The notes under the pieces are model-generated. The model had not been told where the DNA came from and made no database searches. It saw only the letters and a list, made by a program, of their open reading frames with translations. Below, one piece after another: positions 8,626-15,921 of a DNA stretch of 34,881 bases. The position numbers and the translations under genes were made by a program. Location of the stretch: positions 1-34,881 of the forward strand of contig JAKAYQ010000012.1 of NCBI GenBank assembly GCA_021826725.1. Direction: 5' to 3'. Origin of the DNA: Actinomycetes bacterium. Its GTDB lineage: Bacteria > Actinomycetota > Acidimicrobiia > Acidimicrobiales > UBA8190. The number at the start of each line of letters is the position of its first letter. The stretch's first letter is position 1.

Positions 8626-8689
8626 CCGTGCCGCCAGCATGACCGTGCCGCCAGCGTGACCGTGCCGCCAGCGTGACCGTGCCGCCGGT
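8623..8689. repeat. 17-bp tandem repeat x4 (last copy degenerate) at ligase/tetR border
   Basis: TGACCGTGCCGCCAGC plus A or G repeats head to tail at 8623, 8640 and 8657, with a degenerate copy from 8674. The first copy starts with the ligase TGA stop, and the array ends just before the tetR stop on the other strand. Each unit offers a TGA. It has no hairpin-plus-T-run, so it is not an ordinary terminator. Confidence 0.85.
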
Positions 8690-8691
8690 CG

Positions 8692-9336
8692 TCACCACTC
8701 GCCGATGACCGCGCACAAGTGCACCAGAGCATCCGTGAGAGCCGCACTCCCGTTCAGGTCGAGGTTGCCCTCCATGTACTGCATCAGGATCTCCCGCGCC
8801 GCTGCCGGGATGACGACACCAGGCATCTCGTAGCAGGAACCAGGGCGCTCGTCGCCACGGAACCGAGCGCACAACGACAGCTGCTGCGCCGTCAGATCGC
8901 TGCTCCAGCGAAAGAAGTCGCTTCGCAACCGGTCCAATTCTGCACTGACGCCGATCGCCTCGCGGTACAGGACCCGATAGCGGCGGGGATCCTGCAGCAT
9001 GTTCCCCACCCAGGACCTCGTCCACAGCGCTGCCCGGACCAACCACAACAGCGGAGCCTCCGCGAGCGCAGCCACGATGGACTCCTTGACGTACAGCGCC
9101 TCGCGGTCGAACACGTCCCGGAAGAGGTCCAGCCGTTGCCCGGAATGCCGGTAGAAGTCGCGTGTTGACACGCGCGCCTCGCGGCAGAGCGCCTGGATCG
9201 TCGTCCCCTCATACCCTACGGTGCCGAACAGCTCCAAGCCCGCGTCGAGCAACCGCTCTCGCGGCGGACGCGCTGCGGTGGATCGGTCAGTCCCCGGGTC
9301 CACCATCACGCCGCCGTGCCGCTCCGTCGCTGCCAT
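8692..9336 (-). CDS. TetR/AcrR-family transcriptional regulator
   Basis: A 214-residue regulator. The TetR helix-turn-helix is near residues 24-75 (RERLLDAGLELFGTVGYEGTTI, ALCREARVSTRDFYRHSGQRLDLF). The C-terminal all-helical ligand domain has no assignable ligand. It is convergent with the FadD2-like gene, and many TetR proteins beside acyl-CoA ligases control lipid genes, so an acyl-CoA ligand is a fair guess only. The start could be M1, or M11 (MVDPGTD), which would leave a shorter tail before the HTH; neither has a clear ribosome site. Confidence 0.85.
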   Translation of the reverse strand: MAATERHGGVMVDPGTDRSTAARPPRERLLDAGLELFGTVGYEGTTIQALCREARVSTRDFYRHSGQRLDLFRDVFDREALYVKESIVAALAEAPLLWLVRAALWTRSWVGNMLQDPRRYRVLYREAIGVSAELDRLRSDFFRWSSDLTAQQLSLCARFRGDERPGSCYEMPGVVIPAAAREILMQYMEGNLDLNGSAALTDALVHLCAVIGEW

Positions 9337-9827
9337 GGTCCGCCCCCGGCCGATCCCACCAGCGCCGGTCCCGCTGCCTGCCTGTCACCTCCGCAATCGT
9401 ACTGCGCCAACAGGAACCGTTCGGCTCAACGTCCTGGTAAAGCGCCTTCCAGGCAGGCGGCGAAGCGCTCGACCCCGCACCGGTCGCCGGCACGCGCCAA
9501 CCGGCCCAGGGTTTCCAGGAGCACCAGGAGGGATCCGGTGTGAATTCCGGCGTGCAGATGCTCGAGCACGCCAGAGGTTCTTCAAACGACGTTCTCGGCG
9601 GATTGGGAGCCCCAGCGGATAGGCAGAGGGGATCAAGGAGCCCGGCATCCAGGCGAACAGCGCAAGGTGGAAGATGACGTGCCGGCTGGACCGCCTGTAC
9701 GACGACGCCCGTGTCGCGATGAAGCGCCTAGGGGTCGACAAGCCCGCGTTCCTACCCGCTGGGCACCTGTGCGCAGCCGGTCCCCTCGTGGGGCGAACGG
9801 TCCCACGCCTGCCGGTAGCCTGGGTCC
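9337..9827. other. Intergenic region with no convincing gene
   Basis: A 490-bp region with weaker codon bias than its surroundings. A short plus-strand frame at 9674-9865 (63 codons, beginning MTCRLDRLYDDARVAMKRLG) has G/C-rich third positions for its first 30 codons, then runs into thiD out of frame. It could be a gene remnant, but I recognise no family. An imperfect palindrome GAAC-C-GTTC at 9414-9422 could be a TetR site, with weak support. Confidence 0.3.
9816..9821 (+). promoter_or_regulatory. -10 element of leaderless thiD
   Basis: TAGCCT, 6 nt, then the GTG start at 9828. No thi-box (TPP riboswitch) fits between promoter and start. Confidence 0.5.
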
Positions 9828-10763
9828 GTGCAGCCACCGGTCGTCTTGACCGTCGCCGGCTCTGATTCCGGAGGCGGCGCCGGCATCCAGGCCGACCTCG
9901 CCACTTTCGCCGGGCTGGGCGTGTTCGGCGCCACTGCCGTGACCGCCGTCACGGCCCAGAGCACCACCGGGATCGACGACATCGTCGTCCTGTCCTGCGA
10001 GCTGGTCATCCGACAGATCGAGGCCGTCACGGGCGACCTCCCGGTGGCAGCGGCGAAGACGGGCATGTTGGGGGGGGCTCCCACCATCGCCGCGGTGGGG
10101 GACCTGGCCGCGCGCGGCCTCCTCCCCAACCTGGTTGTCGACCCGGTCCTGGCCGCCAGCACCGGCATGTTCCTGGCTGGCGACCCGGTGGCAGCAGCCG
10201 ACGCCTACCGCCGCTACCTCCTGCCGCACTGCGCGGTGACAACCCCGAACGCCTCCGAGGCGCTCGCCCTTGCCGGTCTCAGCCCTGGCGATGCGCCACC
10301 CGGCAGCGCCGTCCCGCTCGACATGCTGGTGGAAGCTGGTCGCACGCTGCACCATGCGGGCGCCACGCTCGTCGTCGTGACCGGAGGGGATCTGCCGGTG
10401 GTGGAGGACCGACCCGGCGGCGAGCAGCCGGGCGGCACCAGGCCGGTCTCCGGCCGGCGGCAATGCGCACGTGCCGATACCCTGGCTGTCGATGTCGTCG
10501 TGGGTGCCGGTGGTGTCACCGTACTGACCGGAGATCGGATCGCCACCACCAACCACCACGGCACCGGGTGCACCTTCTCCGCTGCCGTCGCCGCCGGCAT
10601 CGCGCAGGGGATGCCGCCCATCCAGGCTGTGCAGCGAGCCAAGCACTACGTCGCCGACGCCCTGCGCAACGCTCAGACCTGGCGCCTCGGCACTGGCAGT
10701 GGGCCGCTGGACCATGCCGTCTGGCGGCCGGCCGTCGTCCCCGCCACAGCTCGCCCTGGCTGA
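9828..10763 (+). CDS. thiD: Hydroxymethylpyrimidine (phosphate) kinase ThiD
   Basis: Phosphorylates HMP and HMP-phosphate for thiamine synthesis, as a ribokinase-fold enzyme. Recognisable features are [17 protein letters not shown] at residues 6-22, [29 protein letters not shown], and the C-terminal [16 protein letters not shown] carrying the catalytic Cys/anion-hole region. At 311 residues it is longer than most ThiD proteins because of about 22 low-complexity residues (near 194-216) just before DTLAVDVVV. The usual KGGH before this point reads TGGD here. GTG 9828 fits the family start and the -10 box. No other thiamine genes are visible. The gene is followed by a G-rich repeat array. Confidence 0.92.
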   Translation: MQPPVVLTVAGSDSGGGAGIQADLATFAGLGVFGATAVTAVTAQSTTGIDDIVVLSCELVIRQIEAVTGDLPVAAAKTGMLGGAPTIAAVGDLAARGLLPNLVVDPVLAASTGMFLAGDPVAAADAYRRYLLPHCAVTTPNASEALALAGLSPGDAPPGSAVPLDMLVEAGRTLHHAGATLVVVTGGDLPVVEDRPGGEQPGGTRPVSGRRQCARADTLAVDVVVGAGGVTVLTGDRIATTNHHGTGCTFSAAVAAGIAQGMPPIQAVQRAKHYVADALRNAQTWRLGTGSGPLDHAVWRPAVVPATARPG

Positions 10764-10820
10764 AGGCCGAGGCGCCCACCACGGTCCCCACGAACCGGGG
10801 ACCCGGCGACCGGGCGACCC

Positions 10821-10924
10821 GGGGGCTGGGGGGCTCGGGGGCTGGGGGCTCAGGGGCTCAGGGGCTCAGGGGCTCAGGGGCTCAGGGGCTCAGGGGCTCA
10901 GGGGCTCAGGGGCTCAGGGGCTCG
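10821..10924 (+). repeat. (GGGGCTCA)n array, nine perfect octamers, G-quadruplex-prone
   Basis: Nine perfect GGGGCTCA units run from 10845 to 10916, with degenerate units before (GGGGCTGG, GGGGCTCG from 10821) and one after. On the thiD sense strand this gives more than ten G4 tracts separated by 4-nt CTCA loops, a textbook quadruplex-forming pattern. It begins about 60 nt after the thiD stop. The period of 8 is not a multiple of 3, so it is not a coding repeat. Confidence 0.9.
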
Positions 10925-11314
10925 GCCCAGCTTGCAGCGATCCACACCGCGCCCGTCCTGCGATGCTCCGGGCGTCGGCACCCTAAGGGCCACCGGCGCC
11001 ACCGGCCACCTCCCGGCGATGCCGCCCGATGGCTCACGGTAGCGACCGCAGGGACGTACCGCCGGGAACGACGACCGGCGCATCCGATTGTCAGCCCTCA
11101 ACGGTCCTCCGCACCTCGCTGCATCGATTCTCGGCGCTGCCAGCACCCAACCGTCCGATCCAAGCCCGAGACGCTCGTGGAGGCCGGGACCCGACATGCG
11201 GCCCGCTGGGCTGTGGCACCCGTCCCGCCGACTCGCAGGGGCGAGCCGGAAGCCGGCGTGCCCACGGGTAGCATCCAACCGACGGCCCGACGCGCGGCGG
11301 CCCCACCCGACCCC

Positions 11315-11412
11315 TGCCAGCACAGACCTGCCAGCACAGACCTGCCAGCACAGACCTGCCAGCACAGACCTGCCAGCACAGACCTGCCAGCACAGACCTG
11401 CCAGCACAGACC
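11315..11412 (+). repeat. 14-bp tandem repeat, seven perfect copies, abutting a promoter
   Basis: TGCCAGCACAGACC repeats seven times without a mismatch. The last unit touches the putative -10 TATTAG (11413-11418) of the next gene, so the array occupies the -35 and upstream region. There are no spacers, so it is not a CRISPR. Identical copies suggest recent expansion or ongoing slippage. Confidence 0.92.
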
Positions 11413-11425
11413 TATTAGACCGCTC

Positions 11426-12121
11426 ATGAGCCGACCCGACCTCGACCCCGACCACCCCGCCACTGCGGCGGCAGTGGACAGCGTTCCGGGGTCCCGACGC
11501 GGCCCGACCCGGCCCACGCTCCCCCGTACTGCCGGCTCCGGGCGCGACGAGCGGCCGCCCGGCCCGAGTGCCAAGCCGGCGTTTATCGTGCTGGGGCTGG
11601 CACTGGTGATCTTCGTTGGCGGCTCCATCGCCCTCGGCCTCGGCCCGAGCACCGCTCCGACAAGCGCGCCCACCACCGTCCGCAGCGTCGCCGGTGCCAA
11701 GCTGCGCGCCGTTCCCGCAGGCACCCTGCTGCGCTCACTGCGCACCGGTGGGCAACCACCTGCAGACATCGTCGGCGCCCTGGCACTCCCGGCGGGATCC
11801 ACCGTCGTGCCCGGCTCCATCCACGACAACGGTGTCGAGACCTACGACCGATCGCTCGGGCTGCGAGTCGACGCCAGCCAGGCCGACGTGATCACGTTCT
11901 TCCGCGCCGAGCTTCGGGCCGACGGCTGGCAGCAGATCAGCACCGCACCCAGCCGGACCGCCGCTGGGGTGGAGATCCTCGGTCAGCACGGTTCGATCGA
12001 CGGCAACCTATGGGAGATCGGCGTCGTCGTCTCACCCAGCCAGTTCGCCACGGCGACCACGGCGACCACAGACATCACCCCGTACAGCGTGGAGCTCTAC
12101 GTCCGCTCGCTGAGCGCCTGA
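11426..12121 (+). CDS. Single-pass membrane protein of unknown function
   Basis: A 231-residue protein of no family I recognise. Residues 1-48 are charged and Pro/Arg-rich, residues about 51-72 form one membrane segment (AFIVLGLALVIFVGG), and the rest is an exported Thr/Ala-rich linker followed by a globular domain. Visible pieces of that domain are LPAGSTVVPGSIHDNGVETYDRSLGL, VITFFRAELRADGWQQIS and WEIGVVVSP. The FFRAELRADGW stretch resembles actinobacterial extracytoplasmic domains of unknown role. The ATG is 7 nt after TATTAG, so it is likely leaderless. Its 3' end overlaps the convergent GT87 gene by 25 nt. Confidence 0.75.
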   Translation: MSRPDLDPDHPATAAAVDSVPGSRRGPTRPTLPRTAGSGRDERPPGPSAKPAFIVLGLALVIFVGGSIALGLGPSTAPTSAPTTVRSVAGAKLRAVPAGTLLRSLRTGGQPPADIVGALALPAGSTVVPGSIHDNGVETYDRSLGLRVDASQADVITFFRAELRADGWQQISTAPSRTAAGVEILGQHGSIDGNLWEIGVVVSPSQFATATTATTDITPYSVELYVRSLSA

Positions 12122-13665
12122 GCACCTGCATGCCTGAGCACCTGCGTGCCTGCGTGCCTGCGCGCTAGAGCCAGTCGCCCGGAAGCTCCCCCGGCGACCC
12201 ACCGCAGCACCGGTACGGATGCAAACCGGCGGCCCGCACGACGGCCGGGAACGGCACCGCCGCCGGAGCCGGCGTGCGATCGATCGTGGTGGTCGGTAGC
12301 CCCGACCACCGCCTCGGCCACTTCCACGACCTCGCCGGGCCCGCGGTCGTGACGCTCCTCGGTTCGAAGCATCCACGCCCAGATGAGCAGGTCGATGGGG
12401 TACAGCGCGTACCCGACGCGGGTGCTCGGAGCGAGCACGATGGCACCCACCATCGCCCAACCAAGCAGGCGCGCCAGCTCCCACGGCGTACGTGGTGTGT
12501 GGCGGACGAGCACATACACCATCGCGACCGCACCGGCCAGCACGATGGCGGCGGTGATGCCTCGGTGCAAATGCGGGAAGACGGTCACGAGCACATGCCC
12601 GAGCAGGGGGCTGGCCGCCGGGGACGTGACGCCGGCCAGACCGAGCGGGAACCGGATGACGTTCTCGACGAAGGCGGACATATTGGACAGCATCGTCGGG
12701 ACCACGGCGGGGACCATGACCCCCAGGACCCCGGCCATCAGCCACGCCCTCGCCCGCCACGTACGCCGACCGTCACGGTCGCGCGCGGCGAATACCGCGA
12801 TGGCTGCCAGTGGCCACGCCGTGAGCTTCATCGCCGCCCCGATCCCAAGCACGACACCGGCACCGAACGGTCGACGACGCTGCAGCAGGACCAGCCCGAG
12901 CAACATGAGCGCGACGATCGGCAGGTCGTCCCCACCGGTGGCGAGCGGCAGCGCCGCCGTGGGTAGGACGGTCATGGCCTGCAGCGTCAGCACCCGCGGT
13001 GCCGCCGGCCCTCGGCACAGGGCCAGAGCAGCGGCCACCAGCAGCATCGTGACAAGCGAGAATCCCACCCGGGCGTCGCTGAGCTGCGGCGGCGCGTTCA
13101 CCCCCCGGGCGAGGCCGAAGACCGACATGAGCGGCAGGTAGGGGTTGAAGACGTCGTAGGCCGGCTGCCCCGCTGGCGCAGGTGGCAGGTGGCGGGGATT
13201 GAGGTTCCGGTACGGGTCCTTCCCCTGCGCCACCCGCTGCCCGGCCGTCTCCACGACCTGCACCTCGGGCTGGACGTGGACCGTGCTGGTCGGCACCCCC
13301 TGGGTCCGCCACAGGATCTCGAGCGACAGCGGGGCGAGCGTCGCCCCGACCAGCACCACCAGGAAGATCGCCAGGCGGGGCGTGGTCCAGTGCCAACCGT
13401 CCCCGGCCGCTGCGACTACCGCGGTTCCGGGTGGAGCGGTCCGCTCCGATCTGCGGTCCCGTAGCGCCATCCAACCCGAGGCGAGGGCCCCAGCGGCATA
13501 GGGCCCGACAGCCAGCCGGCCCCACGCACGGTAGAGGGCGATGGAGGACGTCCCGGCCATGCCCGCGGCGAAGAGGGCACAGGCCAGATAGAGGGCTGCG
13601 TCCCGCTGCTCCGGGCTCCAGCCGGCCATGGCGCGTCTGACCCGGCAAACCAGTCGAGCTGGCAT
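12097..13665 (-). CDS. GT87/DUF2029-type polyprenol-phosphate-mannose-dependent mannosyltransferase
   Basis: Probable integral membrane glycosyltransferase of the GT-C fold, which in actinobacteria uses polyprenyl-phosphate-mannose to build lipoglycans such as phosphatidylinositol mannosides. The 522-residue protein has about ten hydrophobic segments. Early in the chain is the luminal loop with QRVAQGKDPYRN and YDVFNPYLPLMSVFG, and mid-chain GIGAAMKLTAWPLA, typical of this family. The acidic catalytic residue is not assigned with certainty. The last 90 residues are Gly/Arg/His-rich, and the final 20 are encoded by short tandem repeats, so the tail is probably recent read-through sequence. The start has TACCAT 6 nt upstream. 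Confidence 0.8.
   Translation of the reverse strand: MPARLVCRVRRAMAGWSPEQRDAALYLACALFAAGMAGTSSIALYRAWGRLAVGPYAAGALASGWMALRDRRSERTAPPGTAVVAAAGDGWHWTTPRLAIFLVVLVGATLAPLSLEILWRTQGVPTSTVHVQPEVQVVETAGQRVAQGKDPYRNLNPRHLPPAPAGQPAYDVFNPYLPLMSVFGLARGVNAPPQLSDARVGFSLVTMLLVAAALALCRGPAAPRVLTLQAMTVLPTAALPLATGGDDLPIVALMLLGLVLLQRRRPFGAGVVLGIGAAMKLTAWPLAAIAVFAARDRDGRRTWRARAWLMAGVLGVMVPAVVPTMLSNMSAFVENVIRFPLGLAGVTSPAASPLLGHVLVTVFPHLHRGITAAIVLAGAVAMVYVLVRHTPRTPWELARLLGWAMVGAIVLAPSTRVGYALYPIDLLIWAWMLRTEERHDRGPGEVVEVAEAVVGATDHHDRSHAGSGGGAVPGRRAGRRFASVPVLRWVAGGASGRLALARRHAGTQVLRHAGAQALSERT
12115..12163. repeat. Nested 16-bp and 8-bp tandem repeats in convergent 3' ends
   Basis: Two near copies of GCCTGAGCACCTGCRT (from 12117) are followed by GCCTGCGT and GCCTGCGC. 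The array holds the stop region of the membrane-protein gene and encodes the extreme C-terminus of the GT87 protein on the other strand (RHAGTQVLRHAGAQ). Confidence 0.75.
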
Positions 13666-13671
13666 CTGCTC

Positions 13672-13714
13672 ATGGTACGCCGTGCAGTTCCGCCATCGGT
13701 CTCATCCACCGATG
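13672..13714 (-). promoter_or_regulatory. GT87 gene promoter with adjacent dyad
   Basis: On the minus strand TACCAT (13672-13677) is 6 nt before the ATG at 13665. A 6-bp inverted repeat, CATCGG-N9-CCGATG (13694-13714), lies where the -35 would be, so it may be a regulator site. The -10 is reasonable; the operator idea is weak. Confidence 0.4.
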
Positions 13715-13849
13715 CCACTGGCAGCGGAGGCGGCACCGATCGGGGAACGCCTCGCGCCGCGAGAACGCCCGCGTCGTTACCGCACCGTGCCCATCGGCAC
13801 CGTTTGCGCCACCGCGTCGAGCGTCACGCGCTCCAGCAGGTCCCATCGC

Positions 13850-15901
13850 TCATGGACGATCCATCTCCTCGCCCGGACCCACGAGGTTGCCCAGATCCAA
13901 CACGTCACCCACGAACCGCAGCTCTGCCGCAGCTGCAGCCCGAACCGTCTCGGGGCGCCGGAATCCGTGCCCTTCTCCGGGGAACACCACCAGCTCGCAG
14001 CGGATGCCCCGCATCCGCAGTGCGCTCGCCATTGCCGCAGCCTGGGAGGGGGGCACGATCGGGTCGTCCGCACCTTGCATCAGCAGGACGGCGGCACCGA
14101 CCTGCTCGGGATGCCGGGCCGGCGACCGCTGGTCGTAGCGGTCCTCGGCACCGGGAAGCGGGCCTACCAGCGTATCGAGATAACGCGACTCGAACTTGTG
14201 GGTGTCTGCGGCCAGCGCGTACAGGTCGGTGACCCCGTAGGCCACCACAGCAGCCTGGAACGGCCCACCGGGCGTCGCCGCCCGCAATGCGGTCAATCCT
14301 CCAGCACTGGCGCCACGCACAGCCACCCGCCGCTCGTCGACCTCCCCCAGCGCCACCAAATGGCGGGCCACCGCACGGGCGTCGGCAGCGTCCAGGTCAC
14401 CCCACTTGCCGTCGAGCGCGCGACGGTAGGCACGGCCGTAGCCGCTCGACCCCCGGTAGTCGACGGCAGCCACGACGAAGCCCCGGCTGGTCCACAGCTG
14501 CACCTGCAGGTCGAAACCCGGCTCTGCCGCTCCGGTCGGGCCACCGTGGCACAGCACCATGAGCGGCGAGCCGGTCCCCGCCTGCACCCCGGCCTCATTC
14601 GGCGCCGGCCGGTAAACCAGCACGTGCACGTCACCGCCGTCCTCACCGGTGACCGTGGCAGGCACTGCCTGCGACACCGCCCCGGCGAACAGCGGGGATG
14701 CCGATGGCGCCCGGACCCAGCGCACTTCGCCGCCGCCGGAGACCACGCCGATCCCGGTGCCCTCGGTTGCTGTCGAGCCGAGGACCACGATGTCCCCATC
14801 GTGTGCGGCCAGGGCGGCGATGGTCACCCAGGGCTGTGCGACCTCCTCGAGCCGGCCCGATCCCCCATGGAGGACCCCGACCCGGTCACGCCCGCCTCGA
14901 CGGAAACGAACCGCCATTTCGCCGGCGGAGAGCGGAGCCATGGTTCGCTGGCCCAGCGCCCAATCCGGAGCGTGGAACTCGGCGGCTTCGTCGCATGCCG
15001 GACGAGCGCCCGTCGCCGCGGTCCAGGTCCACGGCTGCCAGTACCCCCGCCGGTCGGAGACGAACCACAAGACCTCGCCCACCCACTGGGGCTGCCCGAC
15101 AGCCTCGTCGGGGCCGCCAGCAACCCGAAACGCCCCACCGGGACCGAGCTGCGCCTGGTCATCGCTACCGGTCCAGGGCCCAGGCATCCCTGCCGGCCCC
15201 GGGGGCAGGCCCACCACGTGCACCTCGCACCCGTCCCACGGCATTCGGGGATGGTCCCAGCACACGAACGCCAGCCGGTCGCCGCCGGGCGACGGGCGCG
15301 GTGCGGCATAGAAGTCACGTCCGCTGTGGAGCACGATCGCCAGCGCGGGACCGTCGAGGGGAACGGCAACGATCTCGTCCACTGCCTCAGCCGCCGTCCC
15401 GTCGCCGCCCGAGACAGCCGACCGCTCGCGCACGGCGACCACCGCTCGTGCCCCGGCAAGCTCGCACAGGTCTGCATACCGATCCCGGAACCCTGCCGGT
15501 GCTGCCGGTGTCACCCGTCGCCACTCATCGACGCCCGGCCCGTCCCCGCCACCAAAGCGGTCCACGGCGCCCGCCGACCACCAGATGGCGCCGTCGGCCG
15601 CATCCACTACGGCCAGCCCGCCGGCTACAACGGCGAACGCCCCTCCGCCGTACTCGTGCACCCGGCTCCGCACGTCCATACCGGGGGGCGACACCCGGCG
15701 CACGGGGCGAGACGGATCGAGCCAGCCCTGCTCCACGACCTGCCGCCCGCCATCCTCCGGGCAGGACCGGCTCCACCAGCACCGCCCCTCGCGGACCACC
15801 AGGCCGGCAAAGGAGATCCGCTGTTGCGCGAGCAGCGCTGGAGTGACGAGGCCCGCCGGTCCGCCGGGTGCTTGGTCGCCTGGTACGTCGGTGGAGGGCA
15901 T
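13850..15901 (-). CDS. S9-family prolyl oligopeptidase-like serine peptidase
   Basis: Probable acylaminoacyl- or dipeptidyl-peptidase (S9C-like), cytoplasmic, cutting short peptides. The 683-residue protein has an N-terminal beta-propeller of about 400 residues with repeated WD-like strands (SPGGDRLAFVCWDHPRMPWD, WFVSDRRGYWQPW). The C-terminal alpha/beta hydrolase domain shows LCHGGPTG, DYRGSSGYGR, the nucleophile motif GASAGG, the acid QGADDPIVPPSQ and the histidine PGEGHGF. I chose ATG 15901 because TACCCT sits 9 nt upstream and longer versions lack family similarity. The gene is divergent from the AcuI-type gene with only 20 bp between starts. There is no signal peptide. Confidence 0.88.
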   Translation of the reverse strand: MPSTDVPGDQAPGGPAGLVTPALLAQQRISFAGLVVREGRCWWSRSCPEDGGRQVVEQGWLDPSRPVRRVSPPGMDVRSRVHEYGGGAFAVVAGGLAVVDAADGAIWWSAGAVDRFGGGDGPGVDEWRRVTPAAPAGFRDRYADLCELAGARAVVAVRERSAVSGGDGTAAEAVDEIVAVPLDGPALAIVLHSGRDFYAAPRPSPGGDRLAFVCWDHPRMPWDGCEVHVVGLPPGPAGMPGPWTGSDDQAQLGPGGAFRVAGGPDEAVGQPQWVGEVLWFVSDRRGYWQPWTWTAATGARPACDEAAEFHAPDWALGQRTMAPLSAGEMAVRFRRGGRDRVGVLHGGSGRLEEVAQPWVTIAALAAHDGDIVVLGSTATEGTGIGVVSGGGEVRWVRAPSASPLFAGAVSQAVPATVTGEDGGDVHVLVYRPAPNEAGVQAGTGSPLMVLCHGGPTGAAEPGFDLQVQLWTSRGFVVAAVDYRGSSGYGRAYRRALDGKWGDLDAADARAVARHLVALGEVDERRVAVRGASAGGLTALRAATPGGPFQAAVVAYGVTDLYALAADTHKFESRYLDTLVGPLPGAEDRYDQRSPARHPEQVGAAVLLMQGADDPIVPPSQAAAMASALRMRGIRCELVVFPGEGHGFRRPETVRAAAAAELRFVGDVLDLGNLVGPGEEMDRP

Positions 15902-15909
15902 CGGCGCCG

Positions 15910-15916
15910 TAGGGTA
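15910..15916. promoter_or_regulatory. Overlapping divergent -10 elements
   Basis: The plus strand reads TAGGGT (15910-15915), 6 nt before the acuI ATG. The minus strand reads TACCCT (15916-15911), 9 nt before the S9 ATG. The two boxes share five base pairs, so each -35 would lie inside the other gene's coding sequence. Confidence 0.5.
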
Positions 15917-15921
15917 GCCAC

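Larger units (their letters stand above)
10764..11425. other. Repeat-rich intergenic region between thiD and the membrane-protein gene
   Basis: A 662-bp gap bracketed by an 8-bp G-rich array near its left end and a 14-bp array at its right end. The centre (about 10925-11314) has no coding signature in any frame that I trust, no T-loop or riboswitch motif, and no obvious hairpin with a T-run. Frames are open through the arrays only because the repeats lack stops. Confidence 0.6.

Noticed and set aside
9414-9422. GAAC-C-GTTC palindrome as a TetR operator
   Set aside because: Too short and not extended by symmetric flanks; about 80 bp upstream of the tetR start with no defined promoter.
9766-9827. 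TPP riboswitch before thiD
   Set aside because: No CTGAGA or ACC...GATC...GG thi-box elements, and the -10 is only 6 nt from the start codon.
11315-11412. CRISPR array
   Set aside because: Head-to-tail 14-mers with no spacers and no cas genes nearby.
10463-11425. Continuous frame from thiD into the membrane-protein gene through the repeats
   Set aside because: Open only because the 8-bp and 14-bp arrays lack stops; composition in the middle is not coding-like, and a -10 box precedes the ATG at 11426.
12359-12372. tRNA T-loop-like GGTTCGAA
   Set aside because: Lies inside the GT87 coding sequence; no acceptor stem or anticodon arm around it.
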